Source: an uncultured Ruminococcus sp.
Lineage (GTDB): Bacteria; Bacillota; Clostridia; Oscillospirales; Ruminococcaceae
Assembly (NCBI GenBank): GCA_947345935.1
Contig: CAMZZN010000015.1
Location: 1 to 49,888, forward strand
Direction of reading: 5' to 3'
Length of the DNA stretch: 49,888 bases
A model generated the notes under the pieces. The model ran no database searches. It was not told where the DNA came from and saw only the letters and a program-made list of their open reading frames with translations. Both the position numbers and the translations under genes were made by a program. Below are positions 28,546-36,780 of this stretch, in pieces (within the stretch, counting starts at the first letter, position 1; each line of letters opens with the position of its first letter).

Positions 28546-31500
28546 TTTTTGACCTCCATTATTTCTGCCGCTTCTGCAACGCTTTCCGGATCAGGCTCCC
28601 TGAATCGTTCAAGCTTTGCGTTATCGCAGATATTTACATAATTGCAGTACGTACAAGGAACGGTTCCGCCGGAAACAAGCGGCACAGCCTCTGCATTGCC
28701 GGCAAGCAGAGTTTCCGCCATTTCTTTCAGCTTTCTGTAGGAAAAATCACGGAGACGTTCCATTCCCTCCCGTGAAATACATGAAGAATTAGCATAAAGC
28801 TCTCCGGATTTTTTCAGCTTTACCGGGATATAATTTCCTTCCACGCCATTCTCCATAGCGTCCAGAACTTTCATATCGTTCAGAACCAGCCCGCTTGTTT
28901 TCAATGAAGAATTCAGCATTTCGCTGTTGAAACTATTGATTTTGCAGCTCTCCGGTGAAAAATCCTGGAGCTGAACAGGAGAATACAGAACCCCGGCAGG
29001 CTGATAATCTTCATATTCTCCTCCCTTATCGGTTGCAGAAAAAAGGTACATAAGCATCTGTAAGTTTATTCCGCTCCCAAGAGTGACCGGAGTGATATTT
29101 TTACGGCTGCTCTTATAATCCACGATCCGCACGTATTTTTCACCGTCTATCTCGCAGATATCCGCTCTGTCCACCACTCCGCCGAATTCAAGTCTGTATT
29201 TTTCGCCGAAATCAATTGACACCGAATGCTGATTCCTGAGATCAAGCTCATACGAATGCGGGATAAAATCGGACGCCATAAGCGACTGCTGCGTATGAAG
29301 AAAAACATTTGTCATGCGCTCGGTGATCTTTTTGAATATCATGTCAGATCTTGGATCTTTAACAAAATCTCCGGCGAGCCGCTCCTCACGGAATTTATCT
29401 GCACATATTCCAATTTCCCGTGTAAAATCGTCATATGATAATTTCAGAAAGCCGTCTTTTGACCGTGAAGCCAGAATGCTTCTGAAACATATATGAAAGA
29501 GATCGCCGGCAGTTCTGGCGTCAAACTCCATTTTCTCGTTTGTGAAAAGGCGAAGACATTTATCACAAAAGTATCGGAAATGGCACTGATTGAATTCATC
29601 AAGACTTGACGGGGAAATAACCAGCGGATCAAAGCTTTTAAGCTTCTGCATAATACTGCTGTCGATCGTAAAATCCTGCCTGTAGGAACTTCGGCTGAGC
29701 ACATACGAGATACGGCTCTTATAACTATCATCGCTGCAAAGAACATAATTAAGCGAAGCTGATTCCGTACTTCCAGGATCTCTATTCTGCATATAATGAT
29801 AGAATGCCGAATGCATGGTAACAGCATAAAAATGCGGCGGAGTCTCCTTGTCAGTAAGACGTATTTTGTCGTCTCCGAACATTGCAATCACGCTGTCTAC
29901 CACCTGAGACGGATATTTAGCCTGACCGGACAGATCTGACAGCGGATATGTTATAAACAACTTTTCAGAAGCTGCCGACAAGGCTTTGTATACCACAAGA
30001 CGTTCTGATGCAATAAGATCGGAAAGAGGACGTGATATTTCTATCCCGTTTTTTGCAAGCTTCATTTTGTCAGATTCCGAAAAAAGTCCGTGAACATTTA
30101 TAAAATTCGGAAAATCCCCGTCATTTGAACCAATAGCAAAAACCACTCTGGGCGCATTGAGACGTGCCGTCCGTGATGAAGCGGCAATAACGGCGTCCAG
30201 TGTCTGTGGCGGAATGGAATACTTTATTCTGCCGACCATTGACCGGATGATCTTCACCAGATCGCTGAACCGTATCTCTTTGCTGCCGAGAGTACTGCTG
30301 ATACTGTCCAGAATATCTATAAGGCATCCCCATAGACGTTTCAGTTCAGAAGCTTCAAAGTCAAGATTCTCCCTTATCAGCTTTCCCATAAGACGACCGG
30401 TATTACGCTCTGCGCCGCAGTTTATGAGATATTCATACAGCAGTGCAGACGCTTTTTCAGCGGTCAGTTTTCTGCCGAGTTTTCTTTTAAGCGAAATTAC
30501 AGGCGTTATAAAATCTCTGCGAATTCCCTCGAGCTTTTCCAGATTCACGTCATCCGCCGTAAAAGGACTGCACCAAGTATCGCCGTCTATACTCCATTTA
30601 TAGCAATAATTTTCCAAAAGCGATACGTCAGTCAGAGACAGATCCATAATTCCGCTTTTCATCATTCTGAAAATATGCTCAGAACGCATTTTAACTGAAA
30701 TCAGCAGGCTTAAAAGCGACGTAAAGAACACCATGACAGCCGTATGATCAACCGGTCTCTCAACGCTTAAAAAATACGGAATGTCATATCGTCTGAACGC
30801 TCCTTCAAGCACGCCGGAATATGCCGATATATCGTTAGAAATAACGGCTATATCACGATATCTCAAAGTACTGTCGCCATTGATTAGCCGCCTTATGGAC
30901 GCACAGACAAACTCTGCCTCTCCGTACATATCCCTTGCCTCGAAAATACGAATATTGCGTGGTTCAGGAGCATTCTCCGGATCATTTTCAAGATTTCTCA
31001 GAATCCTGCCGCTCAGATATTCAAGTTCCGGATTCCTGAATCTACGGCTTCCGTGACAAGCGGTAACGAAGTATTCTTTGCCAAGATCAGAACATATGCC
31101 GGTTATACGCCGGAAAGTGCTGTTGACTGTTTCAAAAAGAGTAAATTCACCTGCTTTTACGTCGTCTGTGCGGAGAACTATAGTAACATTATCGGAATGC
31201 TCCAGAATAACTCTGAGCATAGCCAGCTGATCGCCGGTAAAGCTCTCAAATTCGTCTATATAGACATTTTTTCCCTTAAACCAACCGTTTGCAGCGGCTA
31301 CCGCAGCTCCCTCTTTAATGTTGTCAAGACTGTTCTTGAAGCCGTATTCTTTCATCAGCCGCTCATATTCAATATAGATCATTGAAATATCCGTGACCTT
31401 ATCCGACAGACGCTTATCTGCCGCAGGCGTCCTTACCGCAAGCTGCTCCGGTTCAATTCCCGATCTCTTCATGTCATTGATAAGATTGAGGACCTCCTCT

Positions 31501-31853
31501 GCAAAGCCGCTCTGAGCGCTTCTGGTACGGAAATACGTCATAACTCCCGGCATATTCCGGACAGAATTCACCGCCTGATATATCATTATCATCTGAGCAA
31601 GTTCATCAGCATATTCTCCGCTGCGCCCCGGCTCTCCATAAAGCTGAAAAAGCTGCCTGGAAAGTCCCGTAAAAGTTGATGAGAACAGTTCATTGAATAT
31701 ATCAGCTCCAAGATAAAAATACAATGTTTTATCGAATTCATATGAATACTGTTCCGGTACGATAATACAGGTGTTACCTGCGTTTTTTCTGATTTTCTCA
31801 AACATCATTGTAGTTTTTCCACTGCCTGCCTGACCTGTTATAAATTCAACCAT
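28542..31853 (-). CDS. addB: AddAB helicase-nuclease, subunit AddB
   Basis: The 1103-residue protein has an N-terminal P-loop (TGQAGSGKT, about 6-14), the inactivated helicase-like body of AddB and a C-terminal RecB-type nuclease domain (GGVVDRAD ... VRIVDYKSS). The iron-sulfur staple is visible: one Cys in the CHFRYFCDKC region (about 770) and the C-x2-C-x5-C cluster CTYCNYVNIC near the end. AddAB resects double-strand breaks in a Chi-regulated way. The usual partner addA is not downstream; the ArsC-like gene is there. The ATG at 31853 has GGAGG upstream. Confidence 0.92.
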   Translation of the reverse strand: MVEFITGQAGSGKTTMMFEKIRKNAGNTCIIVPEQYSYEFDKTLYFYLGADIFNELFSSTFTGLSRQLFQLYGEPGRSGEYADELAQMIMIYQAVNSVRNMPGVMTYFRTRSAQSGFAEEVLNLINDMKRSGIEPEQLAVRTPAADKRLSDKVTDISMIYIEYERLMKEYGFKNSLDNIKEGAAVAAANGWFKGKNVYIDEFESFTGDQLAMLRVILEHSDNVTIVLRTDDVKAGEFTLFETVNSTFRRITGICSDLGKEYFVTACHGSRRFRNPELEYLSGRILRNLENDPENAPEPRNIRIFEARDMYGEAEFVCASIRRLINGDSTLRYRDIAVISNDISAYSGVLEGAFRRYDIPYFLSVERPVDHTAVMVFFTSLLSLLISVKMRSEHIFRMMKSGIMDLSLTDVSLLENYCYKWSIDGDTWCSPFTADDVNLEKLEGIRRDFITPVISLKRKLGRKLTAEKASALLYEYLINCGAERNTGRLMGKLIRENLDFEASELKRLWGCLIDILDSISSTLGSKEIRFSDLVKIIRSMVGRIKYSIPPQTLDAVIAASSRTARLNAPRVVFAIGSNDGDFPNFINVHGLFSESDKMKLAKNGIEISRPLSDLIASERLVVYKALSAASEKLFITYPLSDLSGQAKYPSQVVDSVIAMFGDDKIRLTDKETPPHFYAVTMHSAFYHYMQNRDPGSTESASLNYVLCSDDSYKSRISYVLSRSSYRQDFTIDSSIMQKLKSFDPLVISPSSLDEFNQCHFRYFCDKCLRLFTNEKMEFDARTAGDLFHICFRSILASRSKDGFLKLSYDDFTREIGICADKFREERLAGDFVKDPRSDMIFKKITERMTNVFLHTQQSLMASDFIPHSYELDLRNQHSVSIDFGEKYRLEFGGVVDRADICEIDGEKYVRIVDYKSSRKNITPVTLGSGINLQMLMYLFSATDKGGEYEDYQPAGVLYSPVQLQDFSPESCKINSFNSEMLNSSLKTSGLVLNDMKVLDAMENGVEGNYIPVKLKKSGELYANSSCISREGMERLRDFSYRKLKEMAETLLAGNAEAVPLVSGGTVPCTYCNYVNICDNAKLERFREPDPESVAEAAEIMEVKK

Positions 31854-31949
31854 AAAACCTCCGGATACTCGCCTTATAGGCAGATATAAAAGCAAAACCG
31901 TACATCGGATAACCGATTGTACGGATCTGCTGATTAATTTAAATATGTC

Positions 31950-33524
31950 TTAAAATCCGTTAAGATGAGCGTTTTTTATGATCTCCGGATAATCGTCATA
32001 GCAGTAGTTGCAGTCAACTGCACCAGAAATTCCGCTGACAGCACCTGAAGCTGAATACTGCCACATACCGTAGAATCTGGAGAAAGCTGGAGCAGGAACT
32101 CCGAACTGCGATATCCAGACAGCATACTTCTTAAAGACAGAATCATCAAAACGGCTGTTCATTAATTCAACGGAACCCATGATGCCAATAAAATATCCCT
32201 TGGATTCAACATAAGAACAGAAAGCGTCGGCAATTGCTTTAACTTCGTCATTGCTCAATCCGGAAACAACAGACTCTTCTATATTCACATACAGAGGATA
32301 TTCGAACCGGCATCCTTCAATAACCTTACAGAATACCTCCGCCTCTTTGACGGCTTCTTCCGGTGTTTTTGCATAGCTGTACCAATAAGCCCCTACATCA
32401 AGCCCTGCCGCTTTTGAATTTGTATAATTCTTTTCAAAAAATGAATCAGTCTGGCTCTCATACATACCATAACCGGCACGGATGACTGCAAACCCTACAT
32501 CATCCGCTGCAACAGCTTTCCAGTCGATATCTCCCTGCCATACAGATACGTCTATCCCCTTTGCAATAATATCCTGTTCATTATTTGCCGGTGGAGTTAT
32601 CGGATTTTCCGGCGTCTGAATATTTCCTGCAATGACATACGGATAATTTATGTAACAATGATCGAGATCAAGAGATTCGCTGTAAATTCCGTTCACCTGA
32701 GACGCACCGTTGCTGGTATACTGCCACATCCCATAATCACCGTAAAAATCAGGTTTATCAGCGTTCGTATAGTGAGCGACCCACACATCGTACTTTTCAA
32801 GAACTGAATCGTAGATTTTCGTGGTCAGGAAGCTTGCACAGCTGTAAACGCCTACATAGCATCCCTTTTCCTTAAGTCTGGTACAGAACGCCTCGACAAT
32901 GGCTGAGACCTCCGCTGTAGAAAGATTCATCTGCGACGGATCTTCTATATCAAAGTAGACCGGATATGTAAAATCATAATCCTTAATTATTTCATAGCAG
33001 ACTTCCGCCTCCTGATAAGCTTCCTCAACAGTCAGAGCATAACTGTACCAGTAGGTTCCGCAGTCAATACCGGCTGCCTGAGCTCCTGCCATATTCTGAC
33101 GGAATTTAGGATCTTCCTGATTCAGTTCTTTACCGTATCCGGAACGGATTATAGCAAAGTCCACACCGCTGTCCTTTACATACTGCCAGTTTATGTCACC
33201 CTGCCACTGTGACACGTCGATTCCCCATGATTCACGGTAGATATCCTCCGGTACGTCAGGCACGGTTCCGCTTTCAGCAGCCATATGGGCATTATAAATA
33301 TCAAATACATCGAATGGAAGCTCACCGGAAGACATAACGTCAGGCACAACGTCTGCGGCAGACGCAGAAGCAACAGACAAATTTTTATCCTGGTCTTTAC
33401 ATTCCGACGATAATATGCTATAATTAACTGAAGATGTCTCCTCAGCATTAGCAGACATACAAACTGATAACCCGGCAATCACGATCGAAAGAATTGATGA
33501 TACAATCCGAGAATATCTTTTCAT
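31950..33524 (-). CDS. Secreted protein with two tandem GH25 lysozyme domains
   Basis: The 524-residue protein has a signal peptide (1-27), a low-complexity linker and two GH25 (Cpl-1/cellosyl-type muramidase) domains at about 98-297 and 322-520. Domain 1 keeps the catalytic set: D103 in GIDVSQWQ and D192-x-E194 in VYFDIEDP. Domain 2 has D325 and E416 but N414 (YVNIEES) where the first acidic residue should be. Domain 2 is therefore probably weak or non-catalytic and may serve for wall binding. The start follows AGGAGG. A 17-bp perfect inverted repeat lies upstream at 33557-33595. Confidence 0.88.
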   Translation of the reverse strand: MKRYSRIVSSILSIVIAGLSVCMSANAEETSSVNYSILSSECKDQDKNLSVASASAADVVPDVMSSGELPFDVFDIYNAHMAAESGTVPDVPEDIYRESWGIDVSQWQGDINWQYVKDSGVDFAIIRSGYGKELNQEDPKFRQNMAGAQAAGIDCGTYWYSYALTVEEAYQEAEVCYEIIKDYDFTYPVYFDIEDPSQMNLSTAEVSAIVEAFCTRLKEKGCYVGVYSCASFLTTKIYDSVLEKYDVWVAHYTNADKPDFYGDYGMWQYTSNGASQVNGIYSESLDLDHCYINYPYVIAGNIQTPENPITPPANNEQDIIAKGIDVSVWQGDIDWKAVAADDVGFAVIRAGYGMYESQTDSFFEKNYTNSKAAGLDVGAYWYSYAKTPEEAVKEAEVFCKVIEGCRFEYPLYVNIEESVVSGLSNDEVKAIADAFCSYVESKGYFIGIMGSVELMNSRFDDSVFKKYAVWISQFGVPAPAFSRFYGMWQYSASGAVSGISGAVDCNYCYDDYPEIIKNAHLNGF

Positions 33525-33556
33525 AAAAAAACGCCTCCTGTTATTATCATTTCTTT

Positions 33557-33595
33557 TTTATTAACTACATATTTTCTGAATATGTAGTTAATAAA
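33557..33595. promoter_or_regulatory. Perfect 17-bp inverted repeat upstream of the GH25 gene
   Basis: TTTATTAACTACATATT and its exact complement are separated by TTCTG, 33-71 bp before the GH25 start codon. It could be an operator or a leader hairpin. The remaining 200 bp up to 33794 are very AT-rich with nothing else recognised. Confidence 0.55.
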
Positions 33596-33794
33596 AATAA
33601 TTAAAAACCTTTCGATGTCGTTTGTTTTTTTGTTACAATTATCCCTGTCCTTAATTATAACGTATTATAATTATTTTTTCAAGTGATATAGGGGAATTCA
33701 TTCCGCAAAAAAACATTTTTGTAATATTTTACTATTTGTAAAATAAGTATTTGTTAATTTTGCATAAATAAATTTATAGGCAGATGATTACTAA

Positions 33795-34742
33795 ATGAAA
33801 TCTTTTTTAATAAACAGTAACGACAGCGGTCAAAGGGTTGACAAATTTATTACAAAATCCATGCCGCAGATGCCAAAGAGTATGATGTATAAATTAATTC
33901 GTAAAAAGGACATCAAAATCAACGGCAAGCGATGTGAAATATCCACTATTCTTAAGGAAGGCGACACTGTAACGATCTATATCAGGGATGATCTTGTCGC
34001 AGTTAAAAAGCATGATACTACCTTTCTTAGCGCTCCAACTTCTCTTAACATCGTTTTTGAGGACAGGAATATCATAATTGTTTTCAAAGATACCGGCATT
34101 GATTCTCATTCGGGCAGCGGCAGCAGCGATACTCTCATCAACCGCATAAAACACTATCTTTACGATAAAAAAGAATATATTCCGGAACGTGAAAATTCAT
34201 TTGCTCCGGCGCTTTGCAGTCGTCTGGACAGAAACACTTCCGGACTTGTGACGGCAGCCAAGAACGCCGCTGCTCTCCGGGAAATCAATGCGGCTATCCA
34301 AAGAGGAGACGTCCGTAAAATTTATCACTGCGTATGTATTTCACCTCCGCCAAAGAACAATGATATCGTTTTCGCCTATCATCGGAAAGACAGTTCGGAA
34401 AATTTTGCAAAAATTTCAGATTATCCTGAAAGCGGCTATAAACCGATAAAAACCGGTTATAAAATTCTTGATATAAGCGGTAGACTCACCCTCATGGAAG
34501 TCACGTTGTTTACGGGACGTACCCACCAGATCAGAGCGCATCTGGCACATATCGGCGCTCCGATACTGGGCGACGGTAAATACGGAGATCCTGCGGTGAA
34601 TAAACGATTCAAAGTATTTTCCCAGCAGCTCTGCGCCTATTCACTTGAATTTGAACTGTCGGAGGATTCTCCCCTCTTTTATCTGAACGATCTTAAAATT
34701 TCAGCCGGCATTCCGAATTTTGAAAAAAAATATTTTGCATAA
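33795..34742 (+). CDS. RluA-family pseudouridine synthase
   Basis: The 315-residue protein has an N-terminal S4 RNA-binding domain (about 12-65) and a RluA-type catalytic domain with the nucleophile Asp in CSRLDRNTSGLV (the usual HRLD reads SRLD) and the later GRTHQIRAHLAHIGAPILGDGKYG. It isomerises uridines in rRNA; RluC/RluD-like specificity cannot be chosen. The ribosome binding site is weak (AGGCAGA region). Confidence 0.9.
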   Translation: MKSFLINSNDSGQRVDKFITKSMPQMPKSMMYKLIRKKDIKINGKRCEISTILKEGDTVTIYIRDDLVAVKKHDTTFLSAPTSLNIVFEDRNIIIVFKDTGIDSHSGSGSSDTLINRIKHYLYDKKEYIPERENSFAPALCSRLDRNTSGLVTAAKNAAALREINAAIQRGDVRKIYHCVCISPPPKNNDIVFAYHRKDSSENFAKISDYPESGYKPIKTGYKILDISGRLTLMEVTLFTGRTHQIRAHLAHIGAPILGDGKYGDPAVNKRFKVFSQQLCAYSLEFELSEDSPLFYLNDLKISAGIPNFEKKYFA

Positions 34743-34797
34743 AAATATCCCCTGCGCAGTCTCTCTTATTACGCAGAGGATGTTGTCATAATTGTTT

Positions 34798-34832
34798 AGA
34801 ACCTGTATTCATACCCTATTAATACAGGTTCT
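34798..34832. repeat. Short inverted-repeat element, family 2, copy B
   Basis: AGAACCTGTATT faces AATACAGGTTCT around an 11-nt loop, just after the tyrA stop. No T-tract follows on either strand, so it is not a typical terminator. The same ends recur upstream of tyrA (35759-35820). Confidence 0.55.
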
Positions 34833-34851
34833 TATATTATGTAAACACGCT

Positions 34852-35703
34852 CTAATTCGGCTGACCCACACGATTACGGATATTATTTTCCTTTAGTTCC
34901 CTGCCCTCTGCAATAAGGAGAACCATTTCCTTGGCGTCATCGTTCTTGAGAGCGGCGCTGTATTTGCTGAGATTTTCAATCAACAGATCAAGTTCATATA
35001 TCAGATATTCCCTGTTCTGCATAAAAAGCTCTGTCCACATCTTCTCATTCATTGTAGCGATCCTTGTCATATCCTGAAAGCTCCCGCCGCTGAATCCGCA
35101 TTCAAGTCCGAGTTCCGGACTTTTGACATATGCGCTCGAAACTATGTGAGCCAGCTGCGACGTATAAGCGATCATTCTGTCATGATTTTCAGGAGTTGTC
35201 ACCACGATCTTTCCTGCGCCAAGTTCACGTGCAAGACCTTTCAGCAGCTCTACATCATCCTCGCTGCTATCCTTGAACGGAGCAACAATAAAATTAGCTT
35301 TAACAAACAAATCGGCAGTACTATTGTGATAACCGCCGAATTCCTTTCCTGCCATCGGGTGTATTCCTACGTATCTCAAACCGTTTTCTTCGGCGATATC
35401 TTTCATTCTGTCTGCAAATTTCCCCTTTATACCGCAGACATCGGTTATAAGAATTTCCTTGTTTATTTTTTGCGCATTACTGCGGAGCCAGTTCTCGGCA
35501 GCGTCCGGAAAAAGCGCTATTACTACAAGATCAACATCCGTGAAATCACCGTTAAAAGGCTGGTCGATAGCAACATCCCTTAAAGCCGCATACTCAATAT
35601 CATGATTAATATCGCTTCCATAAACGGTGTGATACGTATATTTTTTCAGAGCCTTGCAAAAAGATCCGCCTATAAGTCCAAGTCCCACTATAAGTATATT
35701 CAT
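34852..35703 (-). CDS. tyrA: Prephenate dehydrogenase
   Basis: The 283-residue protein begins with a dinucleotide-binding motif (MNILIVGLGLIGGSF) and has the TyrA block DVCGIKG followed by VGIHPMAGKEFGGYHNS, with the catalytic-region histidine. It makes 4-hydroxyphenylpyruvate from prephenate with NAD(P)+ for tyrosine. The ATG at 35703 has AAGGAG upstream; the longer open frame runs into a palindromic repeat and is rejected. No ACT domain follows, so feedback control is not visible. The stop codon is TAG. It stands alone, with no other aromatic genes nearby. Confidence 0.92.
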   Translation of the reverse strand: MNILIVGLGLIGGSFCKALKKYTYHTVYGSDINHDIEYAALRDVAIDQPFNGDFTDVDLVVIALFPDAAENWLRSNAQKINKEILITDVCGIKGKFADRMKDIAEENGLRYVGIHPMAGKEFGGYHNSTADLFVKANFIVAPFKDSSEDDVELLKGLARELGAGKIVVTTPENHDRMIAYTSQLAHIVSSAYVKSPELGLECGFSGGSFQDMTRIATMNEKMWTELFMQNREYLIYELDLLIENLSKYSAALKNDDAKEMVLLIAEGRELKENNIRNRVGQPN

Positions 35704-35758
35704 AAAAAGCACTCCTTCTGATGCATAATTCAAATAGTTATCAGCAGACGCTGATATC

Positions 35759-35820
35759 AGAACCTGTCTTTGCAAGACAGAGAGCACGTTTTTTCGGCAA
35801 ATCTTGTGAATACAGGTTCT
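35759..35820. repeat. Short inverted-repeat element, family 2, copy C
   Basis: AGAACCTGT (35759-35767) and ACAGGTTCT (35812-35820) bound a 62-bp element upstream of tyrA, with an internal CTTTGCAAGACAG region. The ends match copies at 10289-10328 and 34798-34832. Confidence 0.5.
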
Positions 35821-35940
35821 CACATTATTTATTATAACGCTTTAAACAAGAGAAGTCAAGAAAAAAATAACACTAATTCAACTTTAAGCATAAGATAATA
35901 TGAGGGAATACCCCTCAATCCAGTGAAAGGAAATGGTCTT

Positions 35941-36678
35941 ATGCCAAAGGTATTTTTAAGTCCATCAACCCAGGAATGGAACGAATACGCCACCAGCGGC
36001 AACGAAGAACTTTACATGAATCTTCTTGCCGACAGAATGGAACCATATCTGCGGTCATCGGGAATACAATACGTCCGCAACGACCCTGACCGCAATGTAA
36101 ACGGTGCTATCGCCGATTCAAATGCCGGCAATTACGACGTTCACCTCGCTCTTCATTCAAATGCCGCCCCTGAAAATCTTGCCGGAAAGCTCAGAGGCGT
36201 TGATATATATTTTGCCCCCAAAAGTCAGTACAGCGAACAGCTTGCAAATATCATTGCAAATAATATGAAAACAATTTATCCTCTCCCAGACAAGGTAAGA
36301 GCAGTACCTACCACGTATCTGGGAGAAGTTCTCAGAACCAAGGCTGTCGCAGTTCTCTGCGAGCTTGGATATCACGACAATTATGCCGACGAAGCTTGGT
36401 TAAAAAATAATCTTGAAATTATTGCAAAAAATATTGTGCGCTCTTTATGCGACTACTTCGGCATTCCCTTTGTTTCCGCAGGAGCAGTACGCTGGGGAAC
36501 GGTCGTCACAGACGGCAGCGGTCTGAATATCAGAAGCTACCCCTCACTTGCCGGAAGAATCATTGGATCAGCACCTGACGGAGCGTCGATTCTGGTAAAC
36601 GGCGAGACCGGAGGCTGGTATGTAGTCAGCTATAACGGCATCGTCGGTTATTCCGATGCAAATTTCATAGATCTGTAA
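35941..36678 (+). CDS. N-acetylmuramoyl-L-alanine amidase (Amidase_3-like) with SH3 domain
   Basis: The 245-residue protein has an Amidase_3-type domain (1-175) and a C-terminal bacterial SH3 domain (about 184-245, GSGLNIRSYPSLAGRIIG). The metal ligands E22 or E23, H72 in HLALHSNA and the catalytic Glu141 in CELGYHDN are present, but the first ligand histidine of the LDAGHGG motif is replaced: the sequence reads FLSPSTQEW. There is no signal peptide, so it may be a phage-endolysin-like or sporulation-type enzyme. ATG 35941 is preferred over GTG 35923 because AAAGGA is nine bases upstream. Confidence 0.8.
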   Translation: MPKVFLSPSTQEWNEYATSGNEELYMNLLADRMEPYLRSSGIQYVRNDPDRNVNGAIADSNAGNYDVHLALHSNAAPENLAGKLRGVDIYFAPKSQYSEQLANIIANNMKTIYPLPDKVRAVPTTYLGEVLRTKAVAVLCELGYHDNYADEAWLKNNLEIIAKNIVRSLCDYFGIPFVSAGAVRWGTVVTDGSGLNIRSYPSLAGRIIGSAPDGASILVNGETGGWYVVSYNGIVGYSDANFIDL

Positions 36679-36679
36679 A

Positions 36680-36741
36680 GGCGGCACCGCTCAAAGCATA
36701 TGATGTGCAAAGCTGTCAAGCAAAACTTGCGCAGTGCTACC
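36680..36741. repeat. Short palindromic element, family 1, copy C (longer variant)
   Basis: GGCGGCACCGC at one end faces GCAGTGCTACC at the other; the interior (GTGCAAAGCTGTCAAGC) aligns with the family core GTACAAAGCCGTCAGGC. It lies between two cell-wall genes. Confidence 0.45.
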
Positions 36742-36751
36742 TAAAACAAAA

Positions 36752-36772
36752 AGGGCGAACATAATTCGCCCT
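36752..36772 (-). terminator. Terminator after the D,D-carboxypeptidase homologue
   Basis: The stem AGGGCGAA/TTCGCCCT is followed on the minus strand by TTTTTGTTTT. Confidence 0.75.
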
Positions 36773-36780
36773 ACATATAG

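Noticed and set aside
34852-35823. Longer prephenate dehydrogenase starting at 35823
   Set aside because: The extra 40 residues are encoded by a palindromic repeat; the strong AAGGAG site and Rossmann start favour 35703.
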